DNA from: Winogradskyella flava
GTDB lineage: Bacteria; Bacteroidota; Bacteroidia; Flavobacteriales; Flavobacteriaceae
Direction: 5' to 3'
Length of the DNA stretch: 64,000 bases
Assembly: GCF_014243395.1 (NCBI RefSeq)
Contig: NZ_JACLCP010000005.1
Span: forward strand, 124,001-188,000
The translations under genes and the position numbers were made by a program. Each line of letters begins with the position of its first letter. The stretch's first letter is position 1. A model generated the notes under the pieces. That model saw only the letters and a program-made list of their open reading frames with translations. It searched no databases and was not told where the DNA came from. This document shows positions 50,872-61,298 of this stretch, piece after piece.

Positions 50872-52776
50872 ATGTTAATGCTCCGCATACCGCTTACCTT
50901 TTTCGCAATATTCACTTGTTTTATTTGTTTCTCCCAATCCGAAGATGTTTACAACTCACTAACCATTCCTTTAGAACTCAAAACTAAGACTGATGCTGTA
51001 GTGAGGTATGACAAGAAGACCGTTGAAGTATTGGATTACGATAAAATACTTGTAAGAAAGAAGCGTATTGTAACTGTTTTCAATAAAAAAGGAAATAGAC
51101 ACACAAATACTGGACAGGGTTATGATAACAATACAAGTATCAAAAAAATAGAAGCTCGTATCTATGATGCCTTAGGTGAAGAAATAAAAAAAGTTAAAGA
51201 ACGCGATTTTACGGATGCAAGCGCGGTTAGCAATATTTCTATTTATGAAGATAATCGCGTAAAATATCTAAATTATATTCCAAGGGAATATCCTTATACT
51301 ATAGAGTATACGTCAGAAGTTCTTCATAAGAATACTGCTTTTTTCCCTGGCTGGTTTCCTGTTGATGACTACTATGTTGGTATTGAACATGCAGAATATG
51401 AAATTATTAATTCGGCAGGTGTAGAGCTTAAATCAAAAAAGCAAAATTTTGAAGACTATCAGATTAAAAAAGTATCAGATCATCATTATGTGATTGAAGA
51501 CTTTAAAGGCATGAAGTACGAGTCATATGCTCCCGAATTAAGAACTTTAGTACCAACATATCGGGTCGCTATGCGGAAATTCAATATGATAGGAGTGGAT
51601 GGTATAAATAATGACTGGAATGATTTTGGTAAATGGATGTACGATAGACTCTTAACAGGAACTGACGACATACCTCAGACTACAATAGATGAAGTTAAAC
51701 AGCTTACATCTGGTGTCGATGATAAAATTGAGCGTGCAAAATTGGTCTATAAATATATGCAGGATAAAACGCGGTATATAAGTATACAAGTTGGTATTGG
51801 AGGCTGGAAGCCTATGTTGGCATCAGATGTTGATAAATTGGGCTACGCAGACTGTAAAGGACTGACCAACTATACCAAAGCATTATTAGAGGCTGTTGAA
51901 GTACCATCATATTATACAGTTGTTTATGGAGGAAGAAATGTTAGGAGTATTGATAGTGAGTTTTCTGCAATAGAAGGTAACCATGTCATCTTGTGCGTTC
52001 CTAGTGAAGACCAAAATATTTTTTTAGAATGTACCAGCCAAACCAGTCCTTTTGGCTTTACGGCAGGTTTTACGGATGATAGAGATGTGCTTTTGGTAAA
52101 ACCAGAAGGCGGTGAGATAGTACATACTAAGATATACGGAGCAGATGATAGTGTCCAAGAAACTACTGCCAATATTATATTGGACGAAACAGGTGGTTTT
52201 AATGCAGATGTAGACATAATTACTACAGGATATCAATATCAAATTCACGAAGGGATAGAAAATGAGACGGCAAGAGATCAGCAATTGCATTACAAAGACT
52301 ATTGGGATAATATCAATGACTTAAACATTGACGACATCAAAATTGCTAATGATAAGGAACAAGTAATCTATAATGAAAGCATAAAGTTATCATCAACTAA
52401 TTATGCTTCTAAAAGTGGAGATCGACTTATTTTTCAGCCAAATATGTTTAATAAGGTTACTCAAATTCCAACGCGTTACTCAGAGCGAAAATTTGAGTTT
52501 AAAATAGATCGATCATTTAAAGATGTAGATAACTTTGTAATAGCGATTCCAGAAGGGTTTAAGCTAGAAGCTATGTCGGAAGGTAAAGAGCTCAAAACAA
52601 ATTTTGGAACTTATAAGTTCAAACTGGAGTCCCTAGGAGATAATAAAATAAAATACACCCGAACTTATATTCTCAATAAGGGAAATTACCCTAAAGAAGA
52701 TTACAAAGCTTTCAGGAATTTTAGAAAACAGATTGTCAAGAATGACAAAACCAAAGTTGTTCTAATTAAAGTATAG
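50872..52776 (+). CDS. DUF3857 domain protein with transglutaminase-like domain
   Basis: 634 residues, exported (hydrophobic LTFFAIFTCFICFSQ after a short N-terminus). DUF3857 (about 55-220), then a transglutaminase-like core with C328 in GYADCKGLTNY and H371 in EGNHVILCV, so the protease-like Cys-His pair is present, and a C-terminal beta region. Paralogous to the next gene. These large secreted proteins are common in Bacteroidota; the reaction is unknown. Confidence 0.87.
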   Translation: MLMLRIPLTFFAIFTCFICFSQSEDVYNSLTIPLELKTKTDAVVRYDKKTVEVLDYDKILVRKKRIVTVFNKKGNRHTNTGQGYDNNTSIKKIEARIYDALGEEIKKVKERDFTDASAVSNISIYEDNRVKYLNYIPREYPYTIEYTSEVLHKNTAFFPGWFPVDDYYVGIEHAEYEIINSAGVELKSKKQNFEDYQIKKVSDHHYVIEDFKGMKYESYAPELRTLVPTYRVAMRKFNMIGVDGINNDWNDFGKWMYDRLLTGTDDIPQTTIDEVKQLTSGVDDKIERAKLVYKYMQDKTRYISIQVGIGGWKPMLASDVDKLGYADCKGLTNYTKALLEAVEVPSYYTVVYGGRNVRSIDSEFSAIEGNHVILCVPSEDQNIFLECTSQTSPFGFTAGFTDDRDVLLVKPEGGEIVHTKIYGADDSVQETTANIILDETGGFNADVDIITTGYQYQIHEGIENETARDQQLHYKDYWDNINDLNIDDIKIANDKEQVIYNESIKLSSTNYASKSGDRLIFQPNMFNKVTQIPTRYSERKFEFKIDRSFKDVDNFVIAIPEGFKLEAMSEGKELKTNFGTYKFKLESLGDNKIKYTRTYILNKGNYPKEDYKAFRNFRKQIVKNDKTKVVLIKV

Positions 52777-52830
52777 ATCTACCATATCCAAAACTTAAAT
52801 TAATACAAATTAGCTTATAATATTTTACAC

Positions 52831-54786
52831 ATGAAACATCTATTTATTGTCGCAATTATTTTTTTTAGTCTTAATCAGGTGATTGCTCAAAACTTTAAAT
52901 TTGGAAAAGTATCCAAAGAGGAATTACAGGAGAAATTTCACCCAATAGATTCCTCAGCTTCTGCCGCTGTATTATATAGAAATGAATCCATTAGTTTTTA
53001 TTACACGGATTCTGATGGTTTTATGCAGCAAAGGGAAATCCATGAGCGTGTAAAAATATACAACAAGGATGGTTTCGATTGGGCAACTAAAAAAGAGTAT
53101 TTGTATCAAGGAAGTAACCGATTTGAAGAAAATCTAACAGGATTAAAAGGCGTGACCTATAATTACATCGATGGAAAAATCACAAAAGATAAATTAACTA
53201 GCGACGGTAAATTTAGCGAGGACTACAACGAGTACACAAAGATAAACTCGTTTACCATGCCAAATATTAAAGAGGGTTCGGTCATAGAATATAAATACAA
53301 AATTACAACAGGCTCAATAGGTATTGAAGATATCATTTTTCAATACAATATCCCTATCAACAGACTTGAGGTTAAATTAGCAACACCAGAATATTATGTC
53401 TACAAAAAACAAATGAATTTAAGGTCTACCTATATGCCAAAACTGAAGGAGACCTCAAAGAATTTGACAGTACCGTTTGAATACAAAGTAGACATAATTG
53501 ATGTCGAAGAAACTAATGTGCCAGCCCTAAAAGAAGAAGCTTATGCAGGTAACATCAATATTTATAGAAGTAAAATGGCTTTAGAGCTAAATGCCGTTTT
53601 AAACTCTTATGGTGTTATTGACAAATCATTTTCTTCATCTTGGCAGGAGGTATCAAAAACTATTTATGAAAGCACGCATTTTGGAGGACAGTTAAGTAAA
53701 TCAAGTTTCTACAAAGATGATTTAGAAGCCTTATTAGCTAGTGCAGCCAATGATTTTGAAAAAGCATTTTTAATCGAAAATTTTGTGAAGTCAAAAGTAA
53801 AATGGAATGGAAACTATGGAAAATATACTCAAAAAGGAATCAGATCTGCTTATAAAGACGGTGTAGGTAATGTTGCAGATGTAAATTTATTGGTCACTTC
53901 AATGTTGCAATCGCAAGGGGTTAATGCATATCCTGTTTTAATAAGTACTAGAAATAACGGAATCCCACTTTTTCCAACAAGAGAGGGCTTTAATTATGTG
54001 ATTTGTATGGTTAAAAGTGGAGATAAGTATATGCTAATCGATGCTACAGAACCATTTAGTACAAATAATGTATTACCAGAGCGTGTACTTAACTGGAGAG
54101 GAAGAGTTATTTCTAAAGATGGTAACTCAGAATGGATTGATCTAAGATCGAATACAAAATCTTTAGAATCAACTAGGCTAAATGTAAAAATTCATGATGA
54201 TTTTTCTGTTTCTGGGAAAGTTTTAAAAAACTTAAATTCATATTCGGCATTACGATATAGAAAGCGATATGCGTTATTAGCTGAAGAAGACCATATCAAG
54301 GCGATAGAGTCAAATAAGGGCGATTTAGAAGTTGGAGAGCTCAATTTTGAAAACAGGAAAAATACAATGCAACCAGTCAAAATATCTTACGATTATGAAT
54401 TATCCGACGGTATTGATGAGGTTGGAGAAAAACTTTACTTTTCTCCGATGCTGTTCCTAGCTATAAAAGAGAACCCGTTTAAACTAGAAGAGCGTCAATA
54501 TCCGATTGATTTTATTATGCCTTATAAAGATGCGTATACCATTAACATAATGTTACCTGATGGTTATAATGTTGAGTCTTTACCCAAAAGTGAAATGATG
54601 GAATTCAATAATGATGATGCTAAATTTGAATACATATTGAGAGAGAATGGACGTTATTTGCAATTAAAAGTTAATTTAGATATAAATAATCCGATCATTG
54701 GGCCTGTAAATTATAAAGTATTTAAAAGTTTTTTTAGCTCTGTGATTGATAAACAAGCACAGCAAATCGTATTAACAAAAGCGTAA
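52831..54786 (+). CDS. DUF3857 domain protein with degenerate transglutaminase core
   Basis: 651 residues, signal peptide (MKHLFIVAIIFFSLNQVIAQ). Same layout as the preceding gene: DUF3857 with NSFTMPNIKEGSVIEYKYK, a transglutaminase-like region and a C-terminal domain (LPDGYNVESLPKSEMM). In the core, GVGNVADVNLLVTSML replaces the Cys-containing motif, so the catalytic Cys has been lost (Val in its place). It may be a non-enzymatic partner of the active paralogue. Two bases separate it from the MazG-like gene. Confidence 0.87.
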   Translation: MKHLFIVAIIFFSLNQVIAQNFKFGKVSKEELQEKFHPIDSSASAAVLYRNESISFYYTDSDGFMQQREIHERVKIYNKDGFDWATKKEYLYQGSNRFEENLTGLKGVTYNYIDGKITKDKLTSDGKFSEDYNEYTKINSFTMPNIKEGSVIEYKYKITTGSIGIEDIIFQYNIPINRLEVKLATPEYYVYKKQMNLRSTYMPKLKETSKNLTVPFEYKVDIIDVEETNVPALKEEAYAGNINIYRSKMALELNAVLNSYGVIDKSFSSSWQEVSKTIYESTHFGGQLSKSSFYKDDLEALLASAANDFEKAFLIENFVKSKVKWNGNYGKYTQKGIRSAYKDGVGNVADVNLLVTSMLQSQGVNAYPVLISTRNNGIPLFPTREGFNYVICMVKSGDKYMLIDATEPFSTNNVLPERVLNWRGRVISKDGNSEWIDLRSNTKSLESTRLNVKIHDDFSVSGKVLKNLNSYSALRYRKRYALLAEEDHIKAIESNKGDLEVGELNFENRKNTMQPVKISYDYELSDGIDEVGEKLYFSPMLFLAIKENPFKLEERQYPIDFIMPYKDAYTINIMLPDGYNVESLPKSEMMEFNNDDAKFEYILRENGRYLQLKVNLDINNPIIGPVNYKVFKSFFSSVIDKQAQQIVLTKA

Positions 54787-54788
54787 TC

Positions 54789-55115
54789 ATGGATATTAAA
54801 AATGCTCAAAAAGAAGTTGATGACTGGATCAAGACCCATGGCGTAAGATATTTTAACGAGCTTACCAATATGGCACAGCTCACCGAAGAGGTTGGCGAGG
54901 TTGCTCGGATTATCGCGAGACGTTATGGCGAGCAGAGTGAAAAGGAAAGTGACAAAGGTAAAGATCTGGGAGAAGAACTTGCTGATGTCATGTTTGTAGT
55001 ACTTTGTTTAGCAAATCAAACGGGAATTGATCTTCAAAAGGCTTTTGATAAAAAAATGGATAAAAAAGCAAAACGCGATCACGATAGACATCATAATAAC
55101 GATAAATTAAAGTAA
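54789..55115 (+). CDS. MazG-like nucleotide pyrophosphohydrolase
   Basis: 108 residues, a single all-alpha NTP pyrophosphatase module. The Mg-binding pattern is visible as EEVGEVARII (ExxE) and GEELADVMFVV (E..D). Probably hydrolyses aberrant or surplus nucleoside triphosphates. Downstream of the DUF3857 pair with two bases between, so cotranscribed. Confidence 0.9.
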   Translation: MDIKNAQKEVDDWIKTHGVRYFNELTNMAQLTEEVGEVARIIARRYGEQSEKESDKGKDLGEELADVMFVVLCLANQTGIDLQKAFDKKMDKKAKRDHDRHHNNDKLK

Positions 55116-55120
55116 TTTTA

Positions 55121-55155
55121 TTCCCGCATTTCAACAAGCAAACCCCAGCAGGAAT
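55121..55155. repeat. TTCCCGC/GCAGGAA hairpin repeat before aroA
   Basis: TTCCCGC at the left and GCAGGAA at the right are partly complementary and enclose ATTTCAACAAGCAAACCCCA. It ends six bases before the aroA ATG and would be in its leader. Confidence 0.45.
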
Positions 55156-55161
55156 TTTTAT

Positions 55162-56391
55162 ATGGATATTCAAATTCAAAAATCATCAATCGATAACATT
55201 CTAAAAGAGATAGAAATCACAGGTTCCAAAAGTGAATCCAATCGTTTGCTACTACTTCAGGCTTTGTATCCTGAGATTTCAATTGATAATTTATCTAATT
55301 CTGATGACTCTGTTCTAATGCAGAAAGCTTTAGAGTCAAAAGATAGTGCTATTGATATTCATCATGCTGGCACAGCTATGCGTTTTTTAACGGCCTATTT
55401 TTCCATTCAGGATAATCGTGAAGTTGTTATAACAGGATCGTCCAGAATGAAAGAACGACCTATTAAGATTTTGGTAGATGCTTTAAAAGGTTTGGGGGCT
55501 GATATAGGTTATTTAGAAAATGAGGGATTTCCACCACTAAAGATTAAAGGTAAAAAACTATCAAACAATAAAGTTACATTAAAAGCTAACGTAAGCAGCC
55601 AATATATATCAGCACTGTTATTAATCGCTTCGAGATTAAATAATGGAATGGAATTAGTATTAGAGGGTAAGATTACTTCAGTGCCATATATTAAAATGAC
55701 GCTTAGCCTTTTGGACGAGTTAGGCATTCAAACTGAATTTAAGGATAATACGATCAAAGTAAAGTCAAAAGATGCAAAACTGCAATTACAGAGGTTCACG
55801 GTGGAATCTGATTGGTCTTCTGCGTCTTATTTTTATAGTGTTGTAGCTTTAAGTGCCATTGGAACTCAAATTAAGTTAAGATCTTATAAAAGTAATTCAC
55901 TCCAAGGAGATTCGGTTTTATCTGCAATTTATAAGCAATTTGGTGTAGAGACCACCTTTGAGAATAATAGTATTACACTTCACAAATCTTCAATCATCAA
56001 TAGCCAATCTAGAATAGAATTAGATTTAAGCAATGCGCCAGATATCGCACAGACCATTTCTGTTACGGCTTTTGGTTTGGGTTTAGAATGTAACCTAATA
56101 GGACTTCATACCCTTAAGATAAAGGAAACCGACAGACTTGTTGCGCTTAAAACGGAGCTGGAAAAGCTAGGAGCTCAGGTTGCGATTACGGATAAAGCCT
56201 TGCAATTAAAACCAGCAACGCACATTAAGGGCGATATCTCTATTGCCACCTATAATGACCATAGAATGGCAATGGCATTTGCTCCACTGGGTTTGAAGAC
56301 TTCCATTATTATAGAAAATGCAGATGTTGTGAGTAAATCCTATCCTCAATTTTGGGAGGATTTTAAAGCTATAGGCTTCATTATAAAATAA
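55162..56391 (+). CDS. aroA: 3-phosphoshikimate 1-carboxyvinyltransferase (EPSP synthase)
   Basis: 409 residues. Joins shikimate 3-phosphate with phosphoenolpyruvate, the sixth step of the chorismate pathway. TGSKSESNRLLLLQAL near 19-35 holds the PEP/S3P-binding Lys-Ser, HAGTAMRFLTAYF matches the GTAxR motif, and KIKETDRLVALKTEL and YNDHRMAMAFA are the later signatures. Slightly shorter than the 427-residue enterobacterial enzyme, as usual in Bacteroidota. It supplies the operon at 44-48 kb with chorismate, but is not part of that operon. Confidence 0.95.
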   Translation: MDIQIQKSSIDNILKEIEITGSKSESNRLLLLQALYPEISIDNLSNSDDSVLMQKALESKDSAIDIHHAGTAMRFLTAYFSIQDNREVVITGSSRMKERPIKILVDALKGLGADIGYLENEGFPPLKIKGKKLSNNKVTLKANVSSQYISALLLIASRLNNGMELVLEGKITSVPYIKMTLSLLDELGIQTEFKDNTIKVKSKDAKLQLQRFTVESDWSSASYFYSVVALSAIGTQIKLRSYKSNSLQGDSVLSAIYKQFGVETTFENNSITLHKSSIINSQSRIELDLSNAPDIAQTISVTAFGLGLECNLIGLHTLKIKETDRLVALKTELEKLGAQVAITDKALQLKPATHIKGDISIATYNDHRMAMAFAPLGLKTSIIIENADVVSKSYPQFWEDFKAIGFIIK

Positions 56392-56403
56392 ACCTCCATT
56401 TAC

Positions 56404-56435
56404 TTGACAAGGCCTATCTTGAGATTGTATATTTG
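56404..56435 (+). promoter_or_regulatory. queA promoter, TTG-N21-TATATTTG
   Basis: TTG at 56404-56406 or 56405-56407, 21-base spacer and TATATTTG at 56428-56435; gives a leader of about 57 bases before queA. Confidence 0.55.
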
Positions 56436-56497
56436 CGACTTCAAAAAATAAGTGGTTAAAGATTCCATTTAACCAATAAAACAATAAAATCTAACAA

Positions 56498-57547
56498 ATG
56501 AAATTATCACACTTTAGTTTTGACCTTCCAGAGGAATTATTAGCAGAGCATCCGGCAGAGCACAGGGATGAATCTAGATTAATGGTTCTTAATAGAGAGA
56601 ATCAAACAATTGAACATAAACTCTTTAAGGATGTTATCGATTATTTTGATGAAGGGGATGTGATGATTTTAAATAACACTAAAGTTTTCCCAGCAAGACT
56701 ATACGGTAACAAGGAAAAAACGGGCGCACGTATCGAAGTTTTTTTATTGCGCGAATTAAACCAAGACCAACGTCTTTGGGATGTACTTGTAGATCCTGCT
56801 CGAAAGATTAGAATTGGAAACAAATTATATTTTGGTGAAGATGAAACTCTAGTTGCTGAGGTAATTGATAATACAACGTCTAGAGGACGTACCTTAAGGT
56901 TCCTATATGACGGATCTTATACCGATTTTAGAAGAAAGCTAACAGAACTAGGAGAAACACCGCTTCCAAAATATATTAAGAGAGATGTACAGCCAGAAGA
57001 CGAAGAGCGTTACCAAACAATCTTTGCAAAAAATGAAGGTGCTGTAGCGGCACCAACGGCTGGATTACACTTCTCAAAGCACTTATTGAAGCGTCTAGAA
57101 ATCAAAGGTGTGGAAATGGCGGAAGTAACACTTCATGTTGGTTTGGGTACATTTAATCCTGTTGAGGTAGAAGATCTATCCAAGCATAAAATGGACAGTG
57201 AAGAAATTGTTATTACACCGAGAGCTGCAGATATTGTAAATAGAGGTATTGAAAGCAAAAAGCGTGTTTGCGCTGTTGGAACTACTTCTATGCGTACCAT
57301 TGAGAGTTCTGTATCATCAAATGGAAGATTGAATGAGTACGATGGCTGGACCAATAAGTTCATTTTTCCACCGTACGATTTTAGTATTGCTAACTGCATG
57401 ATTACTAATTTTCATACACCAAAATCAACATTGTTGATGATGGTCTCTGCCTTTGCTGGTCATGATTTCATGAAGAAAGCCTATGAAGAAGCAGTGAAAG
57501 AAAAGTACAGATTCTATTCTTATGGAGATGCTATGCTTATTATCTAA
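56498..57547 (+). CDS. queA: S-adenosylmethionine:tRNA ribosyltransferase-isomerase
   Basis: 349 residues. Transfers the ribosyl group of SAM to 7-aminomethyl-deazaguanine at the wobble position of tRNA to form epoxyqueuosine. Starts [21 protein letters not shown] and has [19 protein letters not shown], and the C-terminal [17 protein letters not shown]. Full length. Single gene, with promoter and terminator both visible. Confidence 0.96.
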   Translation: MKLSHFSFDLPEELLAEHPAEHRDESRLMVLNRENQTIEHKLFKDVIDYFDEGDVMILNNTKVFPARLYGNKEKTGARIEVFLLRELNQDQRLWDVLVDPARKIRIGNKLYFGEDETLVAEVIDNTTSRGRTLRFLYDGSYTDFRRKLTELGETPLPKYIKRDVQPEDEERYQTIFAKNEGAVAAPTAGLHFSKHLLKRLEIKGVEMAEVTLHVGLGTFNPVEVEDLSKHKMDSEEIVITPRAADIVNRGIESKKRVCAVGTTSMRTIESSVSSNGRLNEYDGWTNKFIFPPYDFSIANCMITNFHTPKSTLLMMVSAFAGHDFMKKAYEEAVKEKYRFYSYGDAMLII

Positions 57548-57570
57548 TTGAGAATTAAAGAAAGATTATC

Positions 57571-57596
57571 AAAGCCTCTTAATTGAGGCTTTTTTT
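57571..57596 (+). terminator. Terminator of queA
   Basis: AAGCCTC-TTAATT-GAGGCTT followed by T6, 24 bases after the stop codon. Confidence 0.8.
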
Positions 57597-57638
57597 ATGA
57601 ATGGATAAATGCCAGTTCATTTGAGTAACTTTACCAAA

Positions 57639-58679
57639 ATGGAAATTAAAAAGAAAGACATACGTGCCCTAACCAAAGAACAACTGCGAGATTTTTTTGT
57701 AAAACAGGGTGATAAAGCATTTAGAGGGAATCAGGTGTATGAATGGTTGTGGCAAAAATCGGCACATAGTTTTGAGGACATGACCAATATATCCATTGAA
57801 ACGCGCCGGATGTTACAAGATAACTTTGTAATTAATCATATCAAAGTAGATCAGATGCAACGCAGCTCTGATGGTACTATAAAAAATGCAGTTAGATTGC
57901 ATGATGATTTAATTGTTGAGTCTGTTTTGATTCCTACCGCAACGCGCACAACGGCTTGCGTATCTTCGCAAGTAGGTTGTAGTTTAGACTGTAAATTTTG
58001 CGCAACAGCAAGATTGAAACGCATGCGTAATCTCAATCCAGATGAAATCTATGACCAAGTTGTAGCCATCGATAATGAAAGCCGATTATATCATGGTAGG
58101 CCATTGAGTAATATCGTGTTTATGGGCATGGGAGAACCTTTAATGAACTACAACAATGTCCTTAAGGCCATTGATAAAATAACATCGCCTGAAGGCTTGG
58201 GCATGTCTCCAAAACGAATTGTGGTCTCAACTTCTGGAGTACCTAAAATGATAAAGAAAATGGCGGATGATGAAGTGCGATTTAAACTAGCCGTGTCGCT
58301 GCATTCTGCAATTGACGAAGTTAGAACATCTATTATGCCGTTCAATGCTACGTTTCCCTTAAAAGATTTGAGAGAAGCATTAGAGTATTGGTATGCTAAG
58401 ACTAAGAATCGAATTACCTATGAGTATGTAGTTTGGAAAGGTATTAATGATAAACGAAAAGATGTAGATGCCTTAGTAAACTTCTGCAAGTTTGCACCAA
58501 GTAAGGTGAATCTTATAGAATACAATCCAATTGATGATGGTGAGTTTCAACAAGCTGACTCAAAAGCAATAGATATGTATGTTAACGTTCTTGAAGCAAA
58601 TAACATTACGGTAACCGTTAGGCGAAGCAGAGGTAAGGATATTGATGCCGCTTGCGGTCAGCTGGCTAATAAAAGTTAG
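57639..58679 (+). CDS. rlmN: Dual-specificity 23S rRNA/tRNA methyltransferase RlmN
   Basis: 346 residues from the ATG at 57639 (MEIKKKDIRALTKEQL), chosen over 57609 because it matches the N-terminal helical domain. Radical SAM enzyme methylating A2503 of 23S rRNA and A37 of some tRNAs. The [4Fe-4S] cysteines are C114, C118 and C121 (CSLDCKFC); GMGEPLMNYNNV and the C-terminal Cys in AACGQLANKS complete the mechanism. Ends at a shared terminator. Confidence 0.96.
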   Translation: MEIKKKDIRALTKEQLRDFFVKQGDKAFRGNQVYEWLWQKSAHSFEDMTNISIETRRMLQDNFVINHIKVDQMQRSSDGTIKNAVRLHDDLIVESVLIPTATRTTACVSSQVGCSLDCKFCATARLKRMRNLNPDEIYDQVVAIDNESRLYHGRPLSNIVFMGMGEPLMNYNNVLKAIDKITSPEGLGMSPKRIVVSTSGVPKMIKKMADDEVRFKLAVSLHSAIDEVRTSIMPFNATFPLKDLREALEYWYAKTKNRITYEYVVWKGINDKRKDVDALVNFCKFAPSKVNLIEYNPIDDGEFQQADSKAIDMYVNVLEANNITVTVRRSRGKDIDAACGQLANKS

Positions 58680-58684
58680 GGTAT

Positions 58685-58714
58685 AAAAAAAGCGGCTTAT
58701 TGCCGCTTTTTTTT
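58685..58714. terminator. Bidirectional terminator between rlmN and the T9SS protein gene
   Basis: A7-GCGGC-TTATT-GCCGC-T8; symmetric, so it serves both convergent genes. Confidence 0.85.
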
Positions 58715-58727
58715 AACTTTATTATCT

Positions 58728-60188
58728 CTACTGTTTTGTGACTTTTATTGTCTGAGTATTTGTTCCAGCAGTAATTTTTACTAAATATAAACCTTGAGAT
58801 AGATTTGAAATGTTAATGCTTGAATTGAAAATATCTCCTTTATTAAAATGAGCAGCTTTTCTGCCAGTAAGGTCATATACAATAACATTATCTATTGGTT
58901 CAGCTGATTTAATATTCAAGATATCACTAACAGGATTTGGTGAAACGCTAAAAGTACTAAACTCTTCCTCAGAAGTTGATAATGCTAAGCCAGTAGTAAA
59001 ACTCCAGACAGGTCCAGTGGTTTCTCCAAAACAGTTTATAGGATCTAAAGACCAGAAATACGTCGTGTTTTCGGCTAAACCAGTTATTTCACCTCCATTT
59101 TCAAAATTGTTAAATGAATTTTGGACTGGAGGATTAGCTGTATCTAAGTTTAAAGTATAATTAACATCTGGATCTCCCGTCCACGAAAAAGTTAGAGAAT
59201 TTCCATTCGCATCAATAGTTACATTTGTTGCTGCATCGCCTGGTATAGGTGCAGTGGCAGCAGGCGGCGCTATTGTATCTGTACACGCTTCTGTAGTAAA
59301 ACTAAATACTGGTCCAGCGGTGACACCAGCACAGTTAACTGCTTCTATGAACCAATAGTAAGTTGTATTAGGTTGCCAGTTAAAATTAATGGAATTTCCG
59401 ATACTAAACCCAGTGATTAAGCCAATATCGTCACCAGCTGTATTAGCTCCTAAACTAATATTATAACTGTCAGCAGCATCACCCGAAGACGGCGGTGCCC
59501 ATTCGATTGGACCCAAATTTCTAGGGTCTCCATATGCAATAGTTACGCCAGTAGCCCCATTAGAAGGCATTATAGCAGTTGTTACAGCATTTGGTGCATT
59601 GACAGTACATTGAAAAACAGACACATTATCAACGGCCCAGCCCCATGCATAATCTCCTGTCCATCTAAAACGGACTTGAGCATTTGCAGCTCCTGCTAGA
59701 TCAGCTGAGACATCAATAGATTCAAATCCAAAAGAAGATGCAGCTTGGTCCACTCCACTGTAAGAGGCAACTTGTGACCAGCCTACTCCATCAGTTGAAA
59801 CTTCTACAAATCCTTGACCGCCAAAACCAGCTGTAAAAAAATGATTAAATGATAGTGTTACCGATGTTAAACCAGAACAGTCGAATATTGGACTTTCTAA
59901 TGCTGCATCTTCTGCTGTAGTATTGTTGCCATATCCATCACTATCAAACAATGCATAATTTCCCGCTAATTCACCATTTACATAATAAATCGTATTGGGC
60001 GAAGTATAACCGACAGCATCACCGCCATTTGCAAAAGTCCATATGTCTCCACCACCAGCTATATCGTTATTTGTCCATCCAGTAGGTGTGCTCAAGCCTG
60101 ATTCAAAATCCTCGCTTAAAACAGTTTGTCCTAACATTAGACTAGTGGAAAAGACTAGTGTTGTAATTAATAAAGTAATTTTTTTCAT
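58728..60188 (-). CDS. T9SS cargo protein with choice-of-anchor J and Fn3-like domains
   Basis: 486 residues: signal peptide (MKKITLLITTLVFSTSLMLGQ); a choice-of-anchor J jelly-roll-like domain from about 22 to 195 (SEDFESGLSTPTGWTNN, NHFFTAGFGGQGFVEVSTDG); two Fn3-like repeats (starting at NGATGVTIAYGDPRN and GDAATNVTIDANGNSL) each ending with PVFSFTTE or PVWSFTTG; and a type A sorting domain (FSVSPNPVSDILNIK to VKITAGTNTQTIKVTKQ). Surface-attached or secreted; ligand unknown. Asp/Asn-rich loops suggest calcium. Confidence 0.9.
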   Translation of the reverse strand: MKKITLLITTLVFSTSLMLGQTVLSEDFESGLSTPTGWTNNDIAGGGDIWTFANGGDAVGYTSPNTIYYVNGELAGNYALFDSDGYGNNTTAEDAALESPIFDCSGLTSVTLSFNHFFTAGFGGQGFVEVSTDGVGWSQVASYSGVDQAASSFGFESIDVSADLAGAANAQVRFRWTGDYAWGWAVDNVSVFQCTVNAPNAVTTAIMPSNGATGVTIAYGDPRNLGPIEWAPPSSGDAADSYNISLGANTAGDDIGLITGFSIGNSINFNWQPNTTYYWFIEAVNCAGVTAGPVFSFTTEACTDTIAPPAATAPIPGDAATNVTIDANGNSLTFSWTGDPDVNYTLNLDTANPPVQNSFNNFENGGEITGLAENTTYFWSLDPINCFGETTGPVWSFTTGLALSTSEEEFSTFSVSPNPVSDILNIKSAEPIDNVIVYDLTGRKAAHFNKGDIFNSSINISNLSQGLYLVKITAGTNTQTIKVTKQ

Positions 60189-60320
60189 AAGTTATGTTTT
60201 TGGATTAATAGCTTTAAAGTTACAAATAATTGTTTTCCAGTGGTGTTAAATTCTAATTATTCTCGATATGCGATTTAAAACTTAGTTTATTCGTAATTTC
60301 GCAAGAGTCTTATTCAATAA

Positions 60321-61298
60321 ATGAAAATAACCGAACAGATAAAGCAGCCCATAGCTTATGAGATGGAACTTTTTGAGCGAAAGTTTAGGCTCTCTATGGC
60401 GAGTAAAGTGGCACTTCTTAATCGCATTACACATTACATTGTTAACCGTAAGGGCAAACAAATGCGACCAATGTTTGTGTTTTTGGTCGCCAAGATGATG
60501 AATAATGGAGAGGTTAGCGAGCGAACATACAGAGGCGCTTCCGTAATAGAATTAATTCATACAGCGACTCTGGTTCACGATGATGTTGTGGACGACAGTA
60601 ATAGACGTCGTGGCTTCTTTTCTATCAATGCCCTTTGGAAAAACAAAATAGCAGTACTAATAGGTGATTACCTTTTGTCTAAGGGCTTATTGCTTTCTAT
60701 AGACAATAACGATTTCGATTTATTGAAAATTATTTCTGTTGCTGTAAGGGAAATGAGTGAGGGCGAATTACTTCAAATTGAAAAGGCAAGACAGCTAGAT
60801 ATTACAGAAGCGGTCTATTATGATATCATACGGCAGAAAACAGCAACCTTAATTGCAGCCTGCTGTAGTTTGGGTGCTGCATCAGTTAAACCCAATGCTC
60901 CAGAAGTGGAAACCATGCGAAAGTTTGGTGAACTTATTGGTATGGCATTTCAAATAAAAGATGACCTATTTGACTATGGCGAGGAAAAAATAGGCAAACC
61001 TACAGGTATAGATATTAAGGAGCAAAAAATGACTTTACCCCTTATTTATGTGCTAAACAATTGTTCTAAAAAAGAGAAAGCTTGGCTTATAAATTCGGTC
61101 AAAAATTACAATAAGGACAAAAAGCGTGTTAAAGAGGTTATAACTTTTGTAAGAGCCAATAATGGCTTGGATTATGCCACTTCAAAAATGAAAGCTTTCC
61201 AAGAAGAGGCATTAAATTTACTAAACAATTACCCAGAATCTCCGTACAAATCTTCATTAAAGTTAATGGTAGATTATGTTATTGATAGAAAAAAATAA
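60321..61298 (+). CDS. Polyprenyl synthetase family protein
   Basis: 325 residues. Chain-extending prenyl diphosphate synthase. The first aspartate-rich motif is DDVVDDSNRRRG (about 91-102) and the second DDLFDYGEEKIGKPTG (about 213-228). Small residues ahead of the first motif (ELIHTATLVH) allow long chains, so octaprenyl or a similar quinone side chain is likely, as for IspB-type enzymes. Single gene with a 130-base gap to the upstream T9SS gene. Confidence 0.92.
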   Translation: MKITEQIKQPIAYEMELFERKFRLSMASKVALLNRITHYIVNRKGKQMRPMFVFLVAKMMNNGEVSERTYRGASVIELIHTATLVHDDVVDDSNRRRGFFSINALWKNKIAVLIGDYLLSKGLLLSIDNNDFDLLKIISVAVREMSEGELLQIEKARQLDITEAVYYDIIRQKTATLIAACCSLGAASVKPNAPEVETMRKFGELIGMAFQIKDDLFDYGEEKIGKPTGIDIKEQKMTLPLIYVLNNCSKKEKAWLINSVKNYNKDKKRVKEVITFVRANNGLDYATSKMKAFQEEALNLLNNYPESPYKSSLKLMVDYVIDRKK

